From: Bradyrhizobium algeriense
GTDB taxonomy: Bacteria > Pseudomonadota > Alphaproteobacteria > Rhizobiales > Xanthobacteraceae
Length of the DNA: 64,000 bases
Direction: 5' to 3'
Assembly (NCBI RefSeq): GCF_036924595.1
Contig: NZ_JAZHRV010000001.1
Location: forward strand, 2,542,001 to 2,606,000
In this document: positions 8,401 through 16,112 of the stretch, piece after piece
Layout: every line of letters begins with the position of its first letter
How positions within the stretch are numbered: position 1 is the stretch's first letter
Notes under the pieces: model-generated
The model's input: the letters and a program-made list of their open reading frames with translations, nothing else
The model's database searches: none
Told to the model about the DNA's origin: nothing
Made by a program: the position numbers and the translations under genes

Positions 8401-8436
8401 TGCTGACAGTTGCCGCCATGCTGACAGTTGTCGCCA
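8401..8436. repeat. Tandem 18-bp repeat
   Basis: Two adjacent copies of TGCTGACAGTTGCCGCCA differing at one base (C/T at position 13). It lies in the gap between the TauE-type gene and the EamA gene and could be a paired binding site or chance duplication. Confidence 0.6.
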
Positions 8437-8533
8437 ACGGATAGAAAGATTCGCACGACAAACGTTTTTTGCTCGCACGCTGCTCTGTCGCGACCATATG
8501 TTCAGCCAAGCGCTGCAGTCGATGGCGCGTTGA

Positions 8534-9430
8534 ATGCGGAGAGATGGCGTGGGCGAATGGGTTGGGGTCGCGATCGCGTTGGTCTCGAGTTGTCTCGGCG
8601 GCACCGCCGCGGCGATCACGCGCTATCTCGCCGGCAACACCGATCCGATCACGCTTGCGATCCTGCGCTGGGCGATCGGCTTTTGTTGCGTGCTGCCGGC
8701 GGCGCTGTTGCTGAAGGCGCGATGGCCGCAACAGCGGGATTTGCCGGCCGTCGCCGCGCTGGGCTTTTGCTTCTTCGGCGTATTCTTCGTCCTCTACAAT
8801 ATCGCGATGTCCTACACGACGGCGGCGCGCGCCTCGCTCGCGCTGGCGACGTTGCCGCTGCACACCATGGTGGTCGGCGCAATACTCGGCATCGAGCCGC
8901 TGACGAAGCGGAAATCGATCGGGGTCTGCGTCGCGGTGCTCGGTGTCGCCGCCGCGCTCGCGACGGGATTGTCGGCCGCGCCGCCGGGAGCCTGGCGCGG
9001 CGAGCTGATCATGACCGCGGCAGTCTTGTGCATGGCGTTCTACAATGTCTGGTCTCGCCCCTTCATCCAGCGATCGAGCGCGCTTGGCTTCCTCACCGTC
9101 GGCATAGGGACCGGTGCCGCGGCCCTGATCCTGGTCGGCTTGTCGACGGGAAGCGTCGCGGCATTGAGCCAGTTCAGTCCGCCGCAATGGATCGCCGGCA
9201 TTTATCTCGGCGTTGCCGGCGGTGCGCTGGCGTTCATCCTGTGGGTGCTGGCGCTGGAGCGGGCGTCGCCGACGCGCGTCGCCAACACCATGACCGTCAA
9301 TCCGCTCGCGGCCGGGCTGCTCGCCACGCAACTCGTCGGAGAACCGATCACGCCGAATCTCGTGCTCGGGCTTGTCGCGGTGTTCGCCGGGATCTGGATC
9401 GCAACGTCGGAAGTCAGGAAGCCTGCTTGA
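8534..9430 (+). CDS. DMT/EamA family transporter
   Basis: A 298-residue inner-membrane protein with ten hydrophobic segments in two homologous EamA halves. The first half has GGTAAAITRYLAG and the second AFILWVLALERASPTRVAN, both typical of drug/metabolite transporters. The ATG at 8534 lacks a ribosome site; a GTG at 8549 is preceded by GGAGA at good spacing and may be the true start. Substrate unknown. It converges with the RidA gene. Confidence 0.85.
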   Translation: MRRDGVGEWVGVAIALVSSCLGGTAAAITRYLAGNTDPITLAILRWAIGFCCVLPAALLLKARWPQQRDLPAVAALGFCFFGVFFVLYNIAMSYTTAARASLALATLPLHTMVVGAILGIEPLTKRKSIGVCVAVLGVAAALATGLSAAPPGAWRGELIMTAAVLCMAFYNVWSRPFIQRSSALGFLTVGIGTGAAALILVGLSTGSVAALSQFSPPQWIAGIYLGVAGGALAFILWVLALERASPTRVANTMTVNPLAAGLLATQLVGEPITPNLVLGLVAVFAGIWIATSEVRKPA

Positions 9431-9433
9431 TGC

Positions 9434-9829
9434 TCACGCCGCCGCGATGGCCTCGATCTCGATCAGGAAATCCGGACCGTAGAGCTTTGACACCTCGACC
9501 AGCGTGACCGCGGGCGCGGCCGGCGGCGTCACCGAGGCAAAGAAGGGGTTTCGGGCTTCGCGATAGGGGCCGAGATTATCCATGTCGGTGAGGAATACCG
9601 TGAGCTTTACCAGATTGGCCGGCGTGCACCCGCGGGCCTCCAGCGCAATCGTGAGATTTCGAAACACCTGCTCCGCCTGGGCTGCGAAATCATTGCTGCC
9701 AACCACATTGCCGTCGCGATCGAGCGCGGTCTGGCCGGCGATGAAGATGATGCGCCCCGCGGTCACCTCGACGATCTGCGAATAGCCGGGTGGCGAGCCG
9801 AGTTCAGGCGGATTGATGCGGGTGATCAT
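9434..9829 (-). CDS. RidA family (YjgF/UK114) protein
   Basis: A 131-residue small soluble protein of the RidA family, which hydrolyses reactive enamine/imine intermediates. The family motifs are seen in GRIIFIAGQTALDRDGNVVG near the N-terminus and in the C-terminal VTLVEVSKL. RidA enzymes of the deaminase type have an Arg near residue 105 and an acidic C-terminus; the Arg is not obvious here (KLYGPDFLIEIEAIA), so it may belong to another RidA subfamily. The ATG follows the upstream MFS stop directly (TGAATG). Confidence 0.88.
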   Translation of the reverse strand: MITRINPPELGSPPGYSQIVEVTAGRIIFIAGQTALDRDGNVVGSNDFAAQAEQVFRNLTIALEARGCTPANLVKLTVFLTDMDNLGPYREARNPFFASVTPPAAPAVTLVEVSKLYGPDFLIEIEAIAAA

Positions 9830-11008
9830 TCAGGCATCTTCTTCTTTCGTCACGCTTCGAGGCGGCGGCGCCCGCAGCAAGCACAGCGCCGCCAGCGCCG
9901 CAAGACTTAGCGCCGACGATACGATGAGGATGCGGCTACCCATGACGTCGATCAGCAGGCTGAACGCCAGCGGGGCGCCGGCCTGCGCGATCCGCGCCGG
10001 TGCGCCGATGATCCCGAGGCGGTAGGCGTAGTTCTGCGGGCCGAAGATCGCGAGCGGCATCGTGCCGCGCGCTATGGTCAAAATGCCGTTGCCGGCGCCG
10101 TAAAAGACCGCAAACACGCTGGCCGCGCCGCCGCCCGCCAGGCCGAGGATCGCCGCGCCGATCGGGTGCGTCAGGCATGCCAGCCGGCCCGAGACCAGCG
10201 GGTGATAACGACTGAGGAAACTCGCCTCGAAGATGCGGGCCGCCACCTGCGCCGGACCCATCAGCGCGCCGGCCGCGACCGCTTGCAGCGATGTCGCGCC
10301 GGCGGATTCCAGGATGCGCGGCAAATGCGCGGCCATCGCGCCGGTGACGGTCCACGCGGCGGCGAAGGCGAACGCCAGCAGGATCATGGTGCGGTCGATC
10401 GGGATGTGCGGCTTGATGGCTGCGGCAATGGCGGCCTTTGCGCCCGCGACCGGCGGCAGCATCAACCAGTTGATCGGCAGCCCGATCAGGATGTGTGCCG
10501 CCGCCCAGGCAAAGCAGGTGTTGCGCCAGCCGATGGTTTCGAGTCCCCACGCGGTCAGCGGCCATCCGACCGTGGAGGCGAAGCCCGCGATCAAGGTGAT
10601 GCCGGTAATGGAACGCCGTGCCTTGTCGCCGTAGATGCGGCCGAGCGCGCCGAAGGCGGCGTCGTAGAGGCCCGCACCCATGCCGATGCCGAGCAGGAGC
10701 CAGGCTGTAAGCAGCACCGGTATCGAATAGGTGAGGCCGAGCAGGGCGAGCCCCGCGGCCAGCGTGACATTGGAAATCGACAGCACGGAGCGGCCGCCGA
10801 CCAGATCAATCTGCCGGCCGATGCGCGGGCCGAGCATCGCCGAAATCACCAGCGAGGCGGAGAACGCGGCAAAGATCCAGTTCGAGGAGACGCCGAGATC
10901 GCGCGCGATCGGATCGGCGAGGATCGCCGGCAGATAATAGCTGGAAGCCCAGGCCAAGGTCTGCGTGGTGCCGAGCGCGACAATGATGGAAAACTGGCTG
11001 CGATTCAC
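9830..11008 (-). CDS. MFS transporter (second of a tandem pair)
   Basis: A 392-residue MFS carrier with twelve predicted membrane segments; it begins at a GTG (VNRSQFSIIVALGTTQTLAW). The GTG overlaps the stop of the upstream MFS gene as GTGA, so the pair is translationally coupled. The segment 2-3 loop reads GPRIGRQIDLVGGRSVL, the usual MFS motif. The frame is open upstream, but that part is the shadow of the other MFS gene. Substrate unknown; possibly the two carriers and RidA handle one amino-acid-like compound. Confidence 0.82.
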   Translation of the reverse strand: MNRSQFSIIVALGTTQTLAWASSYYLPAILADPIARDLGVSSNWIFAAFSASLVISAMLGPRIGRQIDLVGGRSVLSISNVTLAAGLALLGLTYSIPVLLTAWLLLGIGMGAGLYDAAFGALGRIYGDKARRSITGITLIAGFASTVGWPLTAWGLETIGWRNTCFAWAAAHILIGLPINWLMLPPVAGAKAAIAAAIKPHIPIDRTMILLAFAFAAAWTVTGAMAAHLPRILESAGATSLQAVAAGALMGPAQVAARIFEASFLSRYHPLVSGRLACLTHPIGAAILGLAGGGAASVFAVFYGAGNGILTIARGTMPLAIFGPQNYAYRLGIIGAPARIAQAGAPLAFSLLIDVMGSRILIVSSALSLAALAALCLLRAPPPRSVTKEEDA

Positions 11009-12216
11009 GGCTGCGAAGTCTCTCTTCTCGACCAATAGAGCGCCAGGGGTCCAAGGAGGATGCCCGCCGCCAGCACCGAAAATGCGGCCATCCAGGCCGA
11101 CGCACTCTGCGGGCCACCCGCCGCATCGAGCGCTATACCCACCGCCCATGCGCCAAGCGCGGATAGGCTGAAGCCGACGGTCGAATGCATCGCCATGGTG
11201 GCGCCGCGATGGCTCGGGTCTGCGGCCATCGACATGCCCGAGGTCAAGGCACCGGAATCGGCAGGAACCGTGATGGCATAGACCAGCATCAAGGGCAGCA
11301 GCAGCCACGGCGATCTCTCGGCGCATATACCGATCAGAAGCGCAACGGCGGCGGAGGAGAACATCACCGCCGTGACGGCACGGTGGCGGCCGAACCTGAG
11401 TGCGAGCTCATTGCCGAGAATGCTCGCGGGCATCGCGAGCAGCGAGAACACGACGCTGACCACGATCGGCGTCAAAATCGAGGCGTCTGAATTTCTCAGC
11501 GAAACAAAGGTCCAGAACGCCACGATCCAGGTTCTGATGCCGTAGAGCTCGAAACAATGCGCGCCGTAGCCCAGCACGAACCCCATGGCATTCCGGTTCT
11601 GGAACACCGGCGCGAAATCCAGCAGGCGTCCCGTCGCCGGCTTCGGCTCGACCGGCCGTAGCAGGAAGCAGACGGTGAGCATCACGAGCGGCCCGGCGGC
11701 CGTGACGAAGAATGCGATGCGCCAGCCCCAGGCTTCGGCGACGAGTTGGGAAACCAGAAACGACAGGCCGACCCCGAACGAAAAGCTCGACGTGTAAAGC
11801 GTGATCGCGCGGGATGAATCGCCCGGCGCGAGACGATCCGTCAACGCTTTCAGGCCTGGCATATAGGCGCCCGCAAAGCCCACACCGGCGATCGCGTTGA
11901 AGAGCGCGCCCGACCAGAGGCCGGTGGCGAACATGCCGAACAGCAGCGTGCCGAGCGCGCTGAGTGCGGAGCCTGCAATCAGGATCTTGCGCGCGTCGAC
12001 ACGGTCGGTGAGCGTCGCCAAAAACGGGACAGCCAGCATGTAACCTGCCGCCCCCGAGCCCGCCAGCAGGCCGGCTTGCGCGCCGCTAAGATGCCACTCC
12101 GGAATCAGGAACGCCGCAAGAATGGATGGCACGACGACGTGCGGGAGCAGGCTGCCGAGTTGCCCCAGGCACATCGCGACAATGACGGATCGGCCTTCCA
12201 GAAAAATTCCGTTCAC
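11005..12216 (-). CDS. MFS transporter (first of a tandem pair)
   Basis: A 403-residue carrier. LTDRVDARKILIAGSALSAL is the motif A loop between segments 2 and 3. It shares its family but little close identity with the gene it is coupled to, so the pair does not look like a very recent duplication. It heads a three-gene operon (MFS, MFS, RidA) read leftwards, starting ten bases before the flavoprotein stop at 12227. Confidence 0.85.
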   Translation of the reverse strand: MNGIFLEGRSVIVAMCLGQLGSLLPHVVVPSILAAFLIPEWHLSGAQAGLLAGSGAAGYMLAVPFLATLTDRVDARKILIAGSALSALGTLLFGMFATGLWSGALFNAIAGVGFAGAYMPGLKALTDRLAPGDSSRAITLYTSSFSFGVGLSFLVSQLVAEAWGWRIAFFVTAAGPLVMLTVCFLLRPVEPKPATGRLLDFAPVFQNRNAMGFVLGYGAHCFELYGIRTWIVAFWTFVSLRNSDASILTPIVVSVVFSLLAMPASILGNELALRFGRHRAVTAVMFSSAAVALLIGICAERSPWLLLPLMLVYAITVPADSGALTSGMSMAADPSHRGATMAMHSTVGFSLSALGAWAVGIALDAAGGPQSASAWMAAFSVLAAGILLGPLALYWSRRETSQP

Positions 12217-12226
12217 TCCCTATTGA

Positions 12227-13591
12227 TCAGGAGGCGCAGCCGCACCCCGTCTTGCCATCCTGCTTTGATTTCTCATCCGCGACGCAGCAAGCGTCAACAT
12301 CCGATAATGCAGGGCCGCCGCAACAATTGCTGGCATCTGGCGCGAGCGCTCGGCTGCAGACACCGGTCTCGGGCAGCACCAGTTCGACGCGCTCTGCGGC
12401 CGCGCGGTCGCCGACGATGTCGGCGGCAATCGAGCGCACCTGCTCGTATCCCGTGAGCATCAGGAAGGTCGGCGCGCGGCCGTAGGATTTGATGCCGGCG
12501 AAATAGAAGCCGGGTTCGTCCTGCGCCAGTTCACGGGCACCGTGCGGCCGCACGGTGCCGCAGCTATGCTCGTTGGGATCGATCAGCGGCGCCAGCGCGA
12601 CCGGGCACTCGATCGCCGGATCGAGCCGGATGCGCAACTCGCGCGCAAAGTCGAGGTCCGGGCGAAAGCCCGTCGCAACGATCAGTTCGTCGGCGTTGAC
12701 CCGGCGGGCCGAGCAGCCGGAGAGGGCGGCCACGACAAGGCCGGGGCCGTCGGCGATGAGATGCGAAACACGAAATCCGCTTTCCAGCTTGATCCGGCCG
12801 GCGGTCACCAGCGCGGCAAAAGCCGCACCCAGTTCGCCGCGGGCGACCAGCTTGTCGTTGGCGCCGCCGCCAAAGGCCTTGGCGGGATCGCTGCCGCGCA
12901 ACAGCCAGACCGGTCGGGTTTCAGGTACTTCTGCCGCAAGCTTCGCCAGATCGGTCAGCGTGCCGATCGCGGAATGTCCTGATCCCAGCACCGCGACCGT
13001 CTTGCCGGCATAGCGTGCGCGGTCCTTACCCAATACGTCGGGCATGCCGTAGGCGATCCTGTCGGTGGCCTCTGTCTCGCCGATGGCGGGGAGGCCGTTC
13101 GCGCCCGCCGGATTCGGCGAATGCCAGGTGCCGGATACGTCGACGACCGCATCGGCCTTGACGATCTCAGGACCTTTCCCGTTCTGATACCGGATTTCGA
13201 ACGGTGCCGTTTCGCGGCCCTTGGTCTTGAGCTTGTCGAAGCCCGCCCGGCTGATACCGGTGACACGGCTCGACGTGCGGATGTGCGGCTTGAGCGCGGC
13301 GTGGGCCGCAAGCGGTTCGAGATAGTGCTCCACCATCTCCGCGCCGGTCGGATACCGATCCGGTTCGGGAGAATTCCAGCCGGTCGTCGCCAGCAGCCGC
13401 GCCGCCGCTTTGTCGACGTTGTATTCCCATGGCGAGAACAGTTGAACATGGCCCCATTGCCGCATGGCGTGGCCGACATTGTCGCCGGCTTCCAGCACGA
13501 TCGGCTGCAGGCCGCGCTCCAGAACATGGGCGGCGGCGGCGAGGCCGACCGGCCCGGCTCCGATGATCGCGACGGTCTTGGCTTTGCTCAT
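12227..13591 (-). CDS. ArsO-like FAD/NAD(P)-dependent oxidoreductase with Cys-rich tail
   Basis: A 454-residue flavoprotein. The N-terminal GAGPVGLAAAAHVLERG binds FAD and GSGHSAIGTL near residue 200 binds NAD(P)H, the layout of flavin monooxygenase-like proteins. The last 45 residues are unusual: seven cysteines (412, 423, 424, 435, 436, 450, 452) in CC, CC and CGC groups, a likely thiophilic-metal site. Its operator matches that of the adjacent arsR at 13963, so it is probably arsenic-induced and may act on arsenicals. Its reaction is not known; ArsO-type flavoproteins in ars operons are the nearest guess. Confidence 0.72.
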   Translation of the reverse strand: MSKAKTVAIIGAGPVGLAAAAHVLERGLQPIVLEAGDNVGHAMRQWGHVQLFSPWEYNVDKAAARLLATTGWNSPEPDRYPTGAEMVEHYLEPLAAHAALKPHIRTSSRVTGISRAGFDKLKTKGRETAPFEIRYQNGKGPEIVKADAVVDVSGTWHSPNPAGANGLPAIGETEATDRIAYGMPDVLGKDRARYAGKTVAVLGSGHSAIGTLTDLAKLAAEVPETRPVWLLRGSDPAKAFGGGANDKLVARGELGAAFAALVTAGRIKLESGFRVSHLIADGPGLVVAALSGCSARRVNADELIVATGFRPDLDFARELRIRLDPAIECPVALAPLIDPNEHSCGTVRPHGARELAQDEPGFYFAGIKSYGRAPTFLMLTGYEQVRSIAADIVGDRAAAERVELVLPETGVCSRALAPDASNCCGGPALSDVDACCVADEKSKQDGKTGCGCAS

Positions 13592-13608
13592 GGCATTCTC
13601 CCATAAAA

Positions 13609-13625
13609 CTAGAAATATCGAAATA
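13609..13625 (-). promoter_or_regulatory. Candidate ArsR operator upstream of the flavoprotein gene
   Basis: Minus-strand TATTTCGATATTTCTAG lies 18 bases before the flavoprotein start. It matches 15 of 17 bases of the sequence at 14007-14023 upstream of the arsR gene, so one ArsR protein probably binds both. Confidence 0.5.
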
Positions 13626-13645
13626 AGGGTCGCAAACGATGATGC

Positions 13646-13963
13646 TTATGCCGCCGTCTTGGCATCCTTTGTTTCAGCGCTCTCCGTGCAGCATTCCGCG
13701 ACCAGAAAACCCACCAGCTCCCGCATCACTTCGTAGTTGGCGTGGCAGATCAACGTGGTCGCATCGCGCACCTGCGTCACCAGGCCCGCCACCACCAGCG
13801 CCTTGATGTGGTGGGAGAGGGTGGAGGGCGCGATCTTCAGTTTCTCCTGCAGGCGTCCGACCGCAAGCCCGGCACCGCCGGCGCGGATCAGCGCGCGGTA
13901 GATTTTCAGCCGGGTCGGATTGCCCAGCGCTTCGAGATGGGCGGCGGCGTCATCGAGTTTCAT
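13646..13963 (-). CDS. arsR: ArsR family regulator
   Basis: A 105-residue winged-helix regulator. The recognition helix region reads LKIAPSTLSHHIKAL (residues about 41-55). A vicinal Cys pair in LVAECCTES near residue 90 is a likely As(III)-sensing site; the classic CVC site of the alpha3 helix is absent. It is divergent from the second arsR and upstream of the flavoprotein, with which it shares an operator sequence. The role in arsenic sensing is inferred from the neighbours. Confidence 0.85.
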   Translation of the reverse strand: MKLDDAAAHLEALGNPTRLKIYRALIRAGGAGLAVGRLQEKLKIAPSTLSHHIKALVVAGLVTQVRDATTLICHANYEVMRELVGFLVAECCTESAETKDAKTAA

Positions 13964-14006
13964 GGCGACATCCTCTCACGCGACTCGAGTATCGTCAACT
14001 ATATTT

Positions 14007-14023
14007 CTAGAATAATCGAAATA
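14007..14023 (-). promoter_or_regulatory. Candidate ArsR operator upstream of the leftward arsR
   Basis: Minus-strand TATTTCGATTATTCTAG, containing TATTTC and, on the other strand, its inverted partner. It lies about 44 bases before the arsR start at 13963 and pairs with the site at 13609-13625. Confidence 0.5.
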
Positions 14024-14048
14024 GAGCGCGGTGCTTCTGGCGGTTGGG

Positions 14049-14085
14049 TTGACAGAAGATAATATATCGATAAGTCTGGATATAT
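14049..14085 (+). promoter_or_regulatory. Promoter and operator of the rightward ars operon
   Basis: TTGACA at 14049-14054 is a perfect -35 box. A perfect inverted repeat ATATATC-N10-GATATAT spans 14062-14085 and includes the first two bases of the arsR start codon. A repressor bound here would cover the -10 region and the start. No Shine-Dalgarno sequence precedes the ATG, so the message may be leaderless. Confidence 0.55.
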
Positions 14086-14446
14086 GGAATCAGAACAAGC
14101 CATTCTCGCGCTGGCAGCGCTTGCTCAATCGACCCGTCTCGACGTGTTTCGCCTGCTGGCGAAGCACGAACCGGACGGGCTCGCTGCCGGTGACATCGCC
14201 AAGGCACTCGCCGTGCCTCAAAACACTATGTCTTCGCATCTGGCCGTCCTTTCCCGGGCGGGACTGGTAACGGCGCGGCGCATCAGCCGCTCGATTGTCT
14301 ACCGCGCCGATCTCAAGGCCTTTCAGGCCGTAGTCCTGTTCATGTTGCGGGATTGCTGCGACGGGCGTCCTGAGATCTGCGGACCGCTGATCGAAGACCT
14401 CGCGCCTTGCTGTCCGCCAAAGACAAGGAGGAAAGCGCATGTCTGA
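14084..14446 (+). CDS. arsR: ArsR family arsenic-responsive repressor
   Basis: A 120-residue winged-helix protein; the recognition helix is in VPQNTMSSHLAVLSRAGLV. Cysteines cluster at the C-terminal end: RDCCDGRPEICG and LAPCCPPK, a plausible As(III) site differing from the E. coli CVC motif. It starts the operon arsR-arsC-aqpS-arsC and its stop lies within the first codons of the next gene (eight-base overlap). The operator overlaps its own start codon, which implies autorepression. Confidence 0.88.
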   Translation: MESEQAILALAALAQSTRLDVFRLLAKHEPDGLAAGDIAKALAVPQNTMSSHLAVLSRAGLVTARRISRSIVYRADLKAFQAVVLFMLRDCCDGRPEICGPLIEDLAPCCPPKTRRKAHV

Positions 14447-14966
14447 TTGCATCTACAACGTTCTCTTCCTGTGCACCGGAAACACCGCCCGTTCGATCCT
14501 GGCGGAATCGATCCTGCGCAAGGATGGTCATCGCAACTTCCGCGCCTTCTCGGCCGGCAGCCAACCAAAGGGGACGGTCAATCCATTTGCGATCAAGGTT
14601 CTCAATCGCCTCGATTACCCCACGGCCGAATTGCGATCGAAGAGCTGGGAAGAATTCGCAGGTAGTGATGCACCCGTGATGGATTTCGTTTTCACGGTTT
14701 GCGACAACGCCGCGGGCGAGTCTTGTCCGGTTTGGCCGGGACAGCCGATGACGGCCCATTGGGGGATTGAAGACCCGGCGGCCGTTGAGGGAACGGACAT
14801 CGAGAAGGAAGCGGCCTTCGTCGCGGCGTTTCGGTATCTCAAGAATCGAATTGCTGCCTTCACCAGCCTGCCTTTGGTTAGCATCGACCGGCTGTCGCTC
14901 GGGACACGGCTGCGCGACATCGGCCGTATCGACGGCTCAACGTTCGGTCAAGACAGGGCTGGCTAA
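14439..14966 (+). CDS. arsC: Arsenate reductase, LMW phosphatase (thioredoxin) type
   Basis: A 175-residue enzyme that reduces As(V) to As(III). The P-loop CTGNTARS begins at C12, and the DPA region of the LMW tyrosine phosphatase fold is seen in EDPAAVEG. Thioredoxin-coupled ArsC needs two further cysteines near 82-89; here the only later cysteines are in FTVCDNAAGESCPVWPG, which fits that redox pair. It overlaps arsR by eight bases and aqpS by one base. Confidence 0.9.
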   Translation: MSDCIYNVLFLCTGNTARSILAESILRKDGHRNFRAFSAGSQPKGTVNPFAIKVLNRLDYPTAELRSKSWEEFAGSDAPVMDFVFTVCDNAAGESCPVWPGQPMTAHWGIEDPAAVEGTDIEKEAAFVAAFRYLKNRIAAFTSLPLVSIDRLSLGTRLRDIGRIDGSTFGQDRAG

Positions 14967-15661
14967 TGTCCGAATTCGATCTGCTACGCCGGCTCGCGGC
15001 CGAAGCCCTCGGGACCGCGCTATTGGTCGCGACCGTGGTCGGCTCCGGCATCATGGCCGAGACCTTGACCAAGGATGTCGCACTGGCGCTGCTCGGCAAT
15101 ACGCTGCCGACCGGCGCGATCCTGGTGGTTCTCATCAGCATTCTCGGGCCCGTCTCCGGTGCGCATTTCAATCCCGCGGTATCGCTGGTCTTCGCCTTGA
15201 AAGGCGAACTGACGGCGCGCGATGCGCTCGGTTACGTTGCCGCGCAAGTGGCCGGAGGGGTCGCCGGAACCGTGGTGGCGCATGCGATGTTCGCGCTGCC
15301 GCTGATTGACGCCTCGCTGAAAATGCGAACCGGCGGCGCGCAATGGTTCGCCGAGGGCGTCGCCGCGTTCGGCCTGGTGGCGACCATCCTCGCCGGCATC
15401 CGATTCAACCGGTCCGCGGTGCCTTGGCTGGTCGGCCTCTACATCACAGCGGCCTACTGGTTCACGGCCTCGACCTCGTTTGCCAATCCTGCCGTTGCCA
15501 TCGCGCGCTCGATGACCAATACGTTTTCGGGCATTCGTCCCGCCGATCTTCCCGGCTTTATCGCGGCCGAACTCTGCGGCGCGGTCGTGGCGCTGATCTT
15601 CATGAACTGGCTGCTGCGCGGCGCAGGCGAGGCGGCAACGACCAAGGAGGCTCAGCCATGA
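14966..15661 (+). CDS. aqpS: Aquaglyceroporin AqpS (MIP family) in the ars operon
   Basis: A 231-residue channel with six membrane segments and both MIP boxes: HFNPAVS (NPA at 69-71) and FANPAVAIARSM (NPA at 174-176). In the Sinorhizobium meliloti ars operon a channel of this kind lets As(III), produced by ArsC, run out of the cell down its gradient. The same logic fits here because no ArsB or ACR3 pump is present. It is coupled on both sides: one-base overlap with the upstream arsC and ATGA overlap with the downstream arsC. Confidence 0.9.
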   Translation: MSEFDLLRRLAAEALGTALLVATVVGSGIMAETLTKDVALALLGNTLPTGAILVVLISILGPVSGAHFNPAVSLVFALKGELTARDALGYVAAQVAGGVAGTVVAHAMFALPLIDASLKMRTGGAQWFAEGVAAFGLVATILAGIRFNRSAVPWLVGLYITAAYWFTASTSFANPAVAIARSMTNTFSGIRPADLPGFIAAELCGAVVALIFMNWLLRGAGEAATTKEAQP

Positions 15662-16065
15662 GCGTGACCATCTATCACAACCCCGCCTGCGGCACCTCGC
15701 GCAACACGCTGGCGATGATCCGGCAGAGCGGCGAGGAGCCCGAGGTCATCGAATACCTGAAGACGCCGCCGAGCCGCGCCCGGCTGGTCGAGCTGATCAA
15801 GGCCCTGGGCCTCACGCCACGGGAGCTGTTGCGCGAAAAGGGCACGCCCTATGCCGAGCTTGGCCTGGCCGATCCAAAGTGGAGCGACGACGAGCTGATC
15901 GACCTCATGCTTGCTCATCCGATCCTGATCAACCGGCCGATCGTGGTGACGCCGAAGGGCGTGCGGCTGTGCCGGCCGTCGGAGTTGGTGCTTGATCTGC
16001 TCGATCACCCGGTCGATTCCTTCGTCAAGGAAGACGGCGAGGCGGTGACGCGCGCGAAGGGTTGA
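15658..16065 (+). CDS. arsC: Arsenate reductase, glutaredoxin type
   Basis: A 135-residue protein of the ArsC/Spx-like glutaredoxin family. The catalytic cysteine is C11 in HNPACGTSR, and the arsenate-binding arginines are visible in LINRPIVVTPKGVRLCRP. It is unrelated in fold to the first arsC of the operon, so the cluster carries two different arsenate reductases. It starts inside the aqpS stop (ATGA) and ends the operon. Confidence 0.93.
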   Translation: MSVTIYHNPACGTSRNTLAMIRQSGEEPEVIEYLKTPPSRARLVELIKALGLTPRELLREKGTPYAELGLADPKWSDDELIDLMLAHPILINRPIVVTPKGVRLCRPSELVLDLLDHPVDSFVKEDGEAVTRAKG

Positions 16066-16112
16066 GGGGCGCGAGGCTTTCACCCGTCACGATTGCGCGG
16101 CATAATGGCGGC

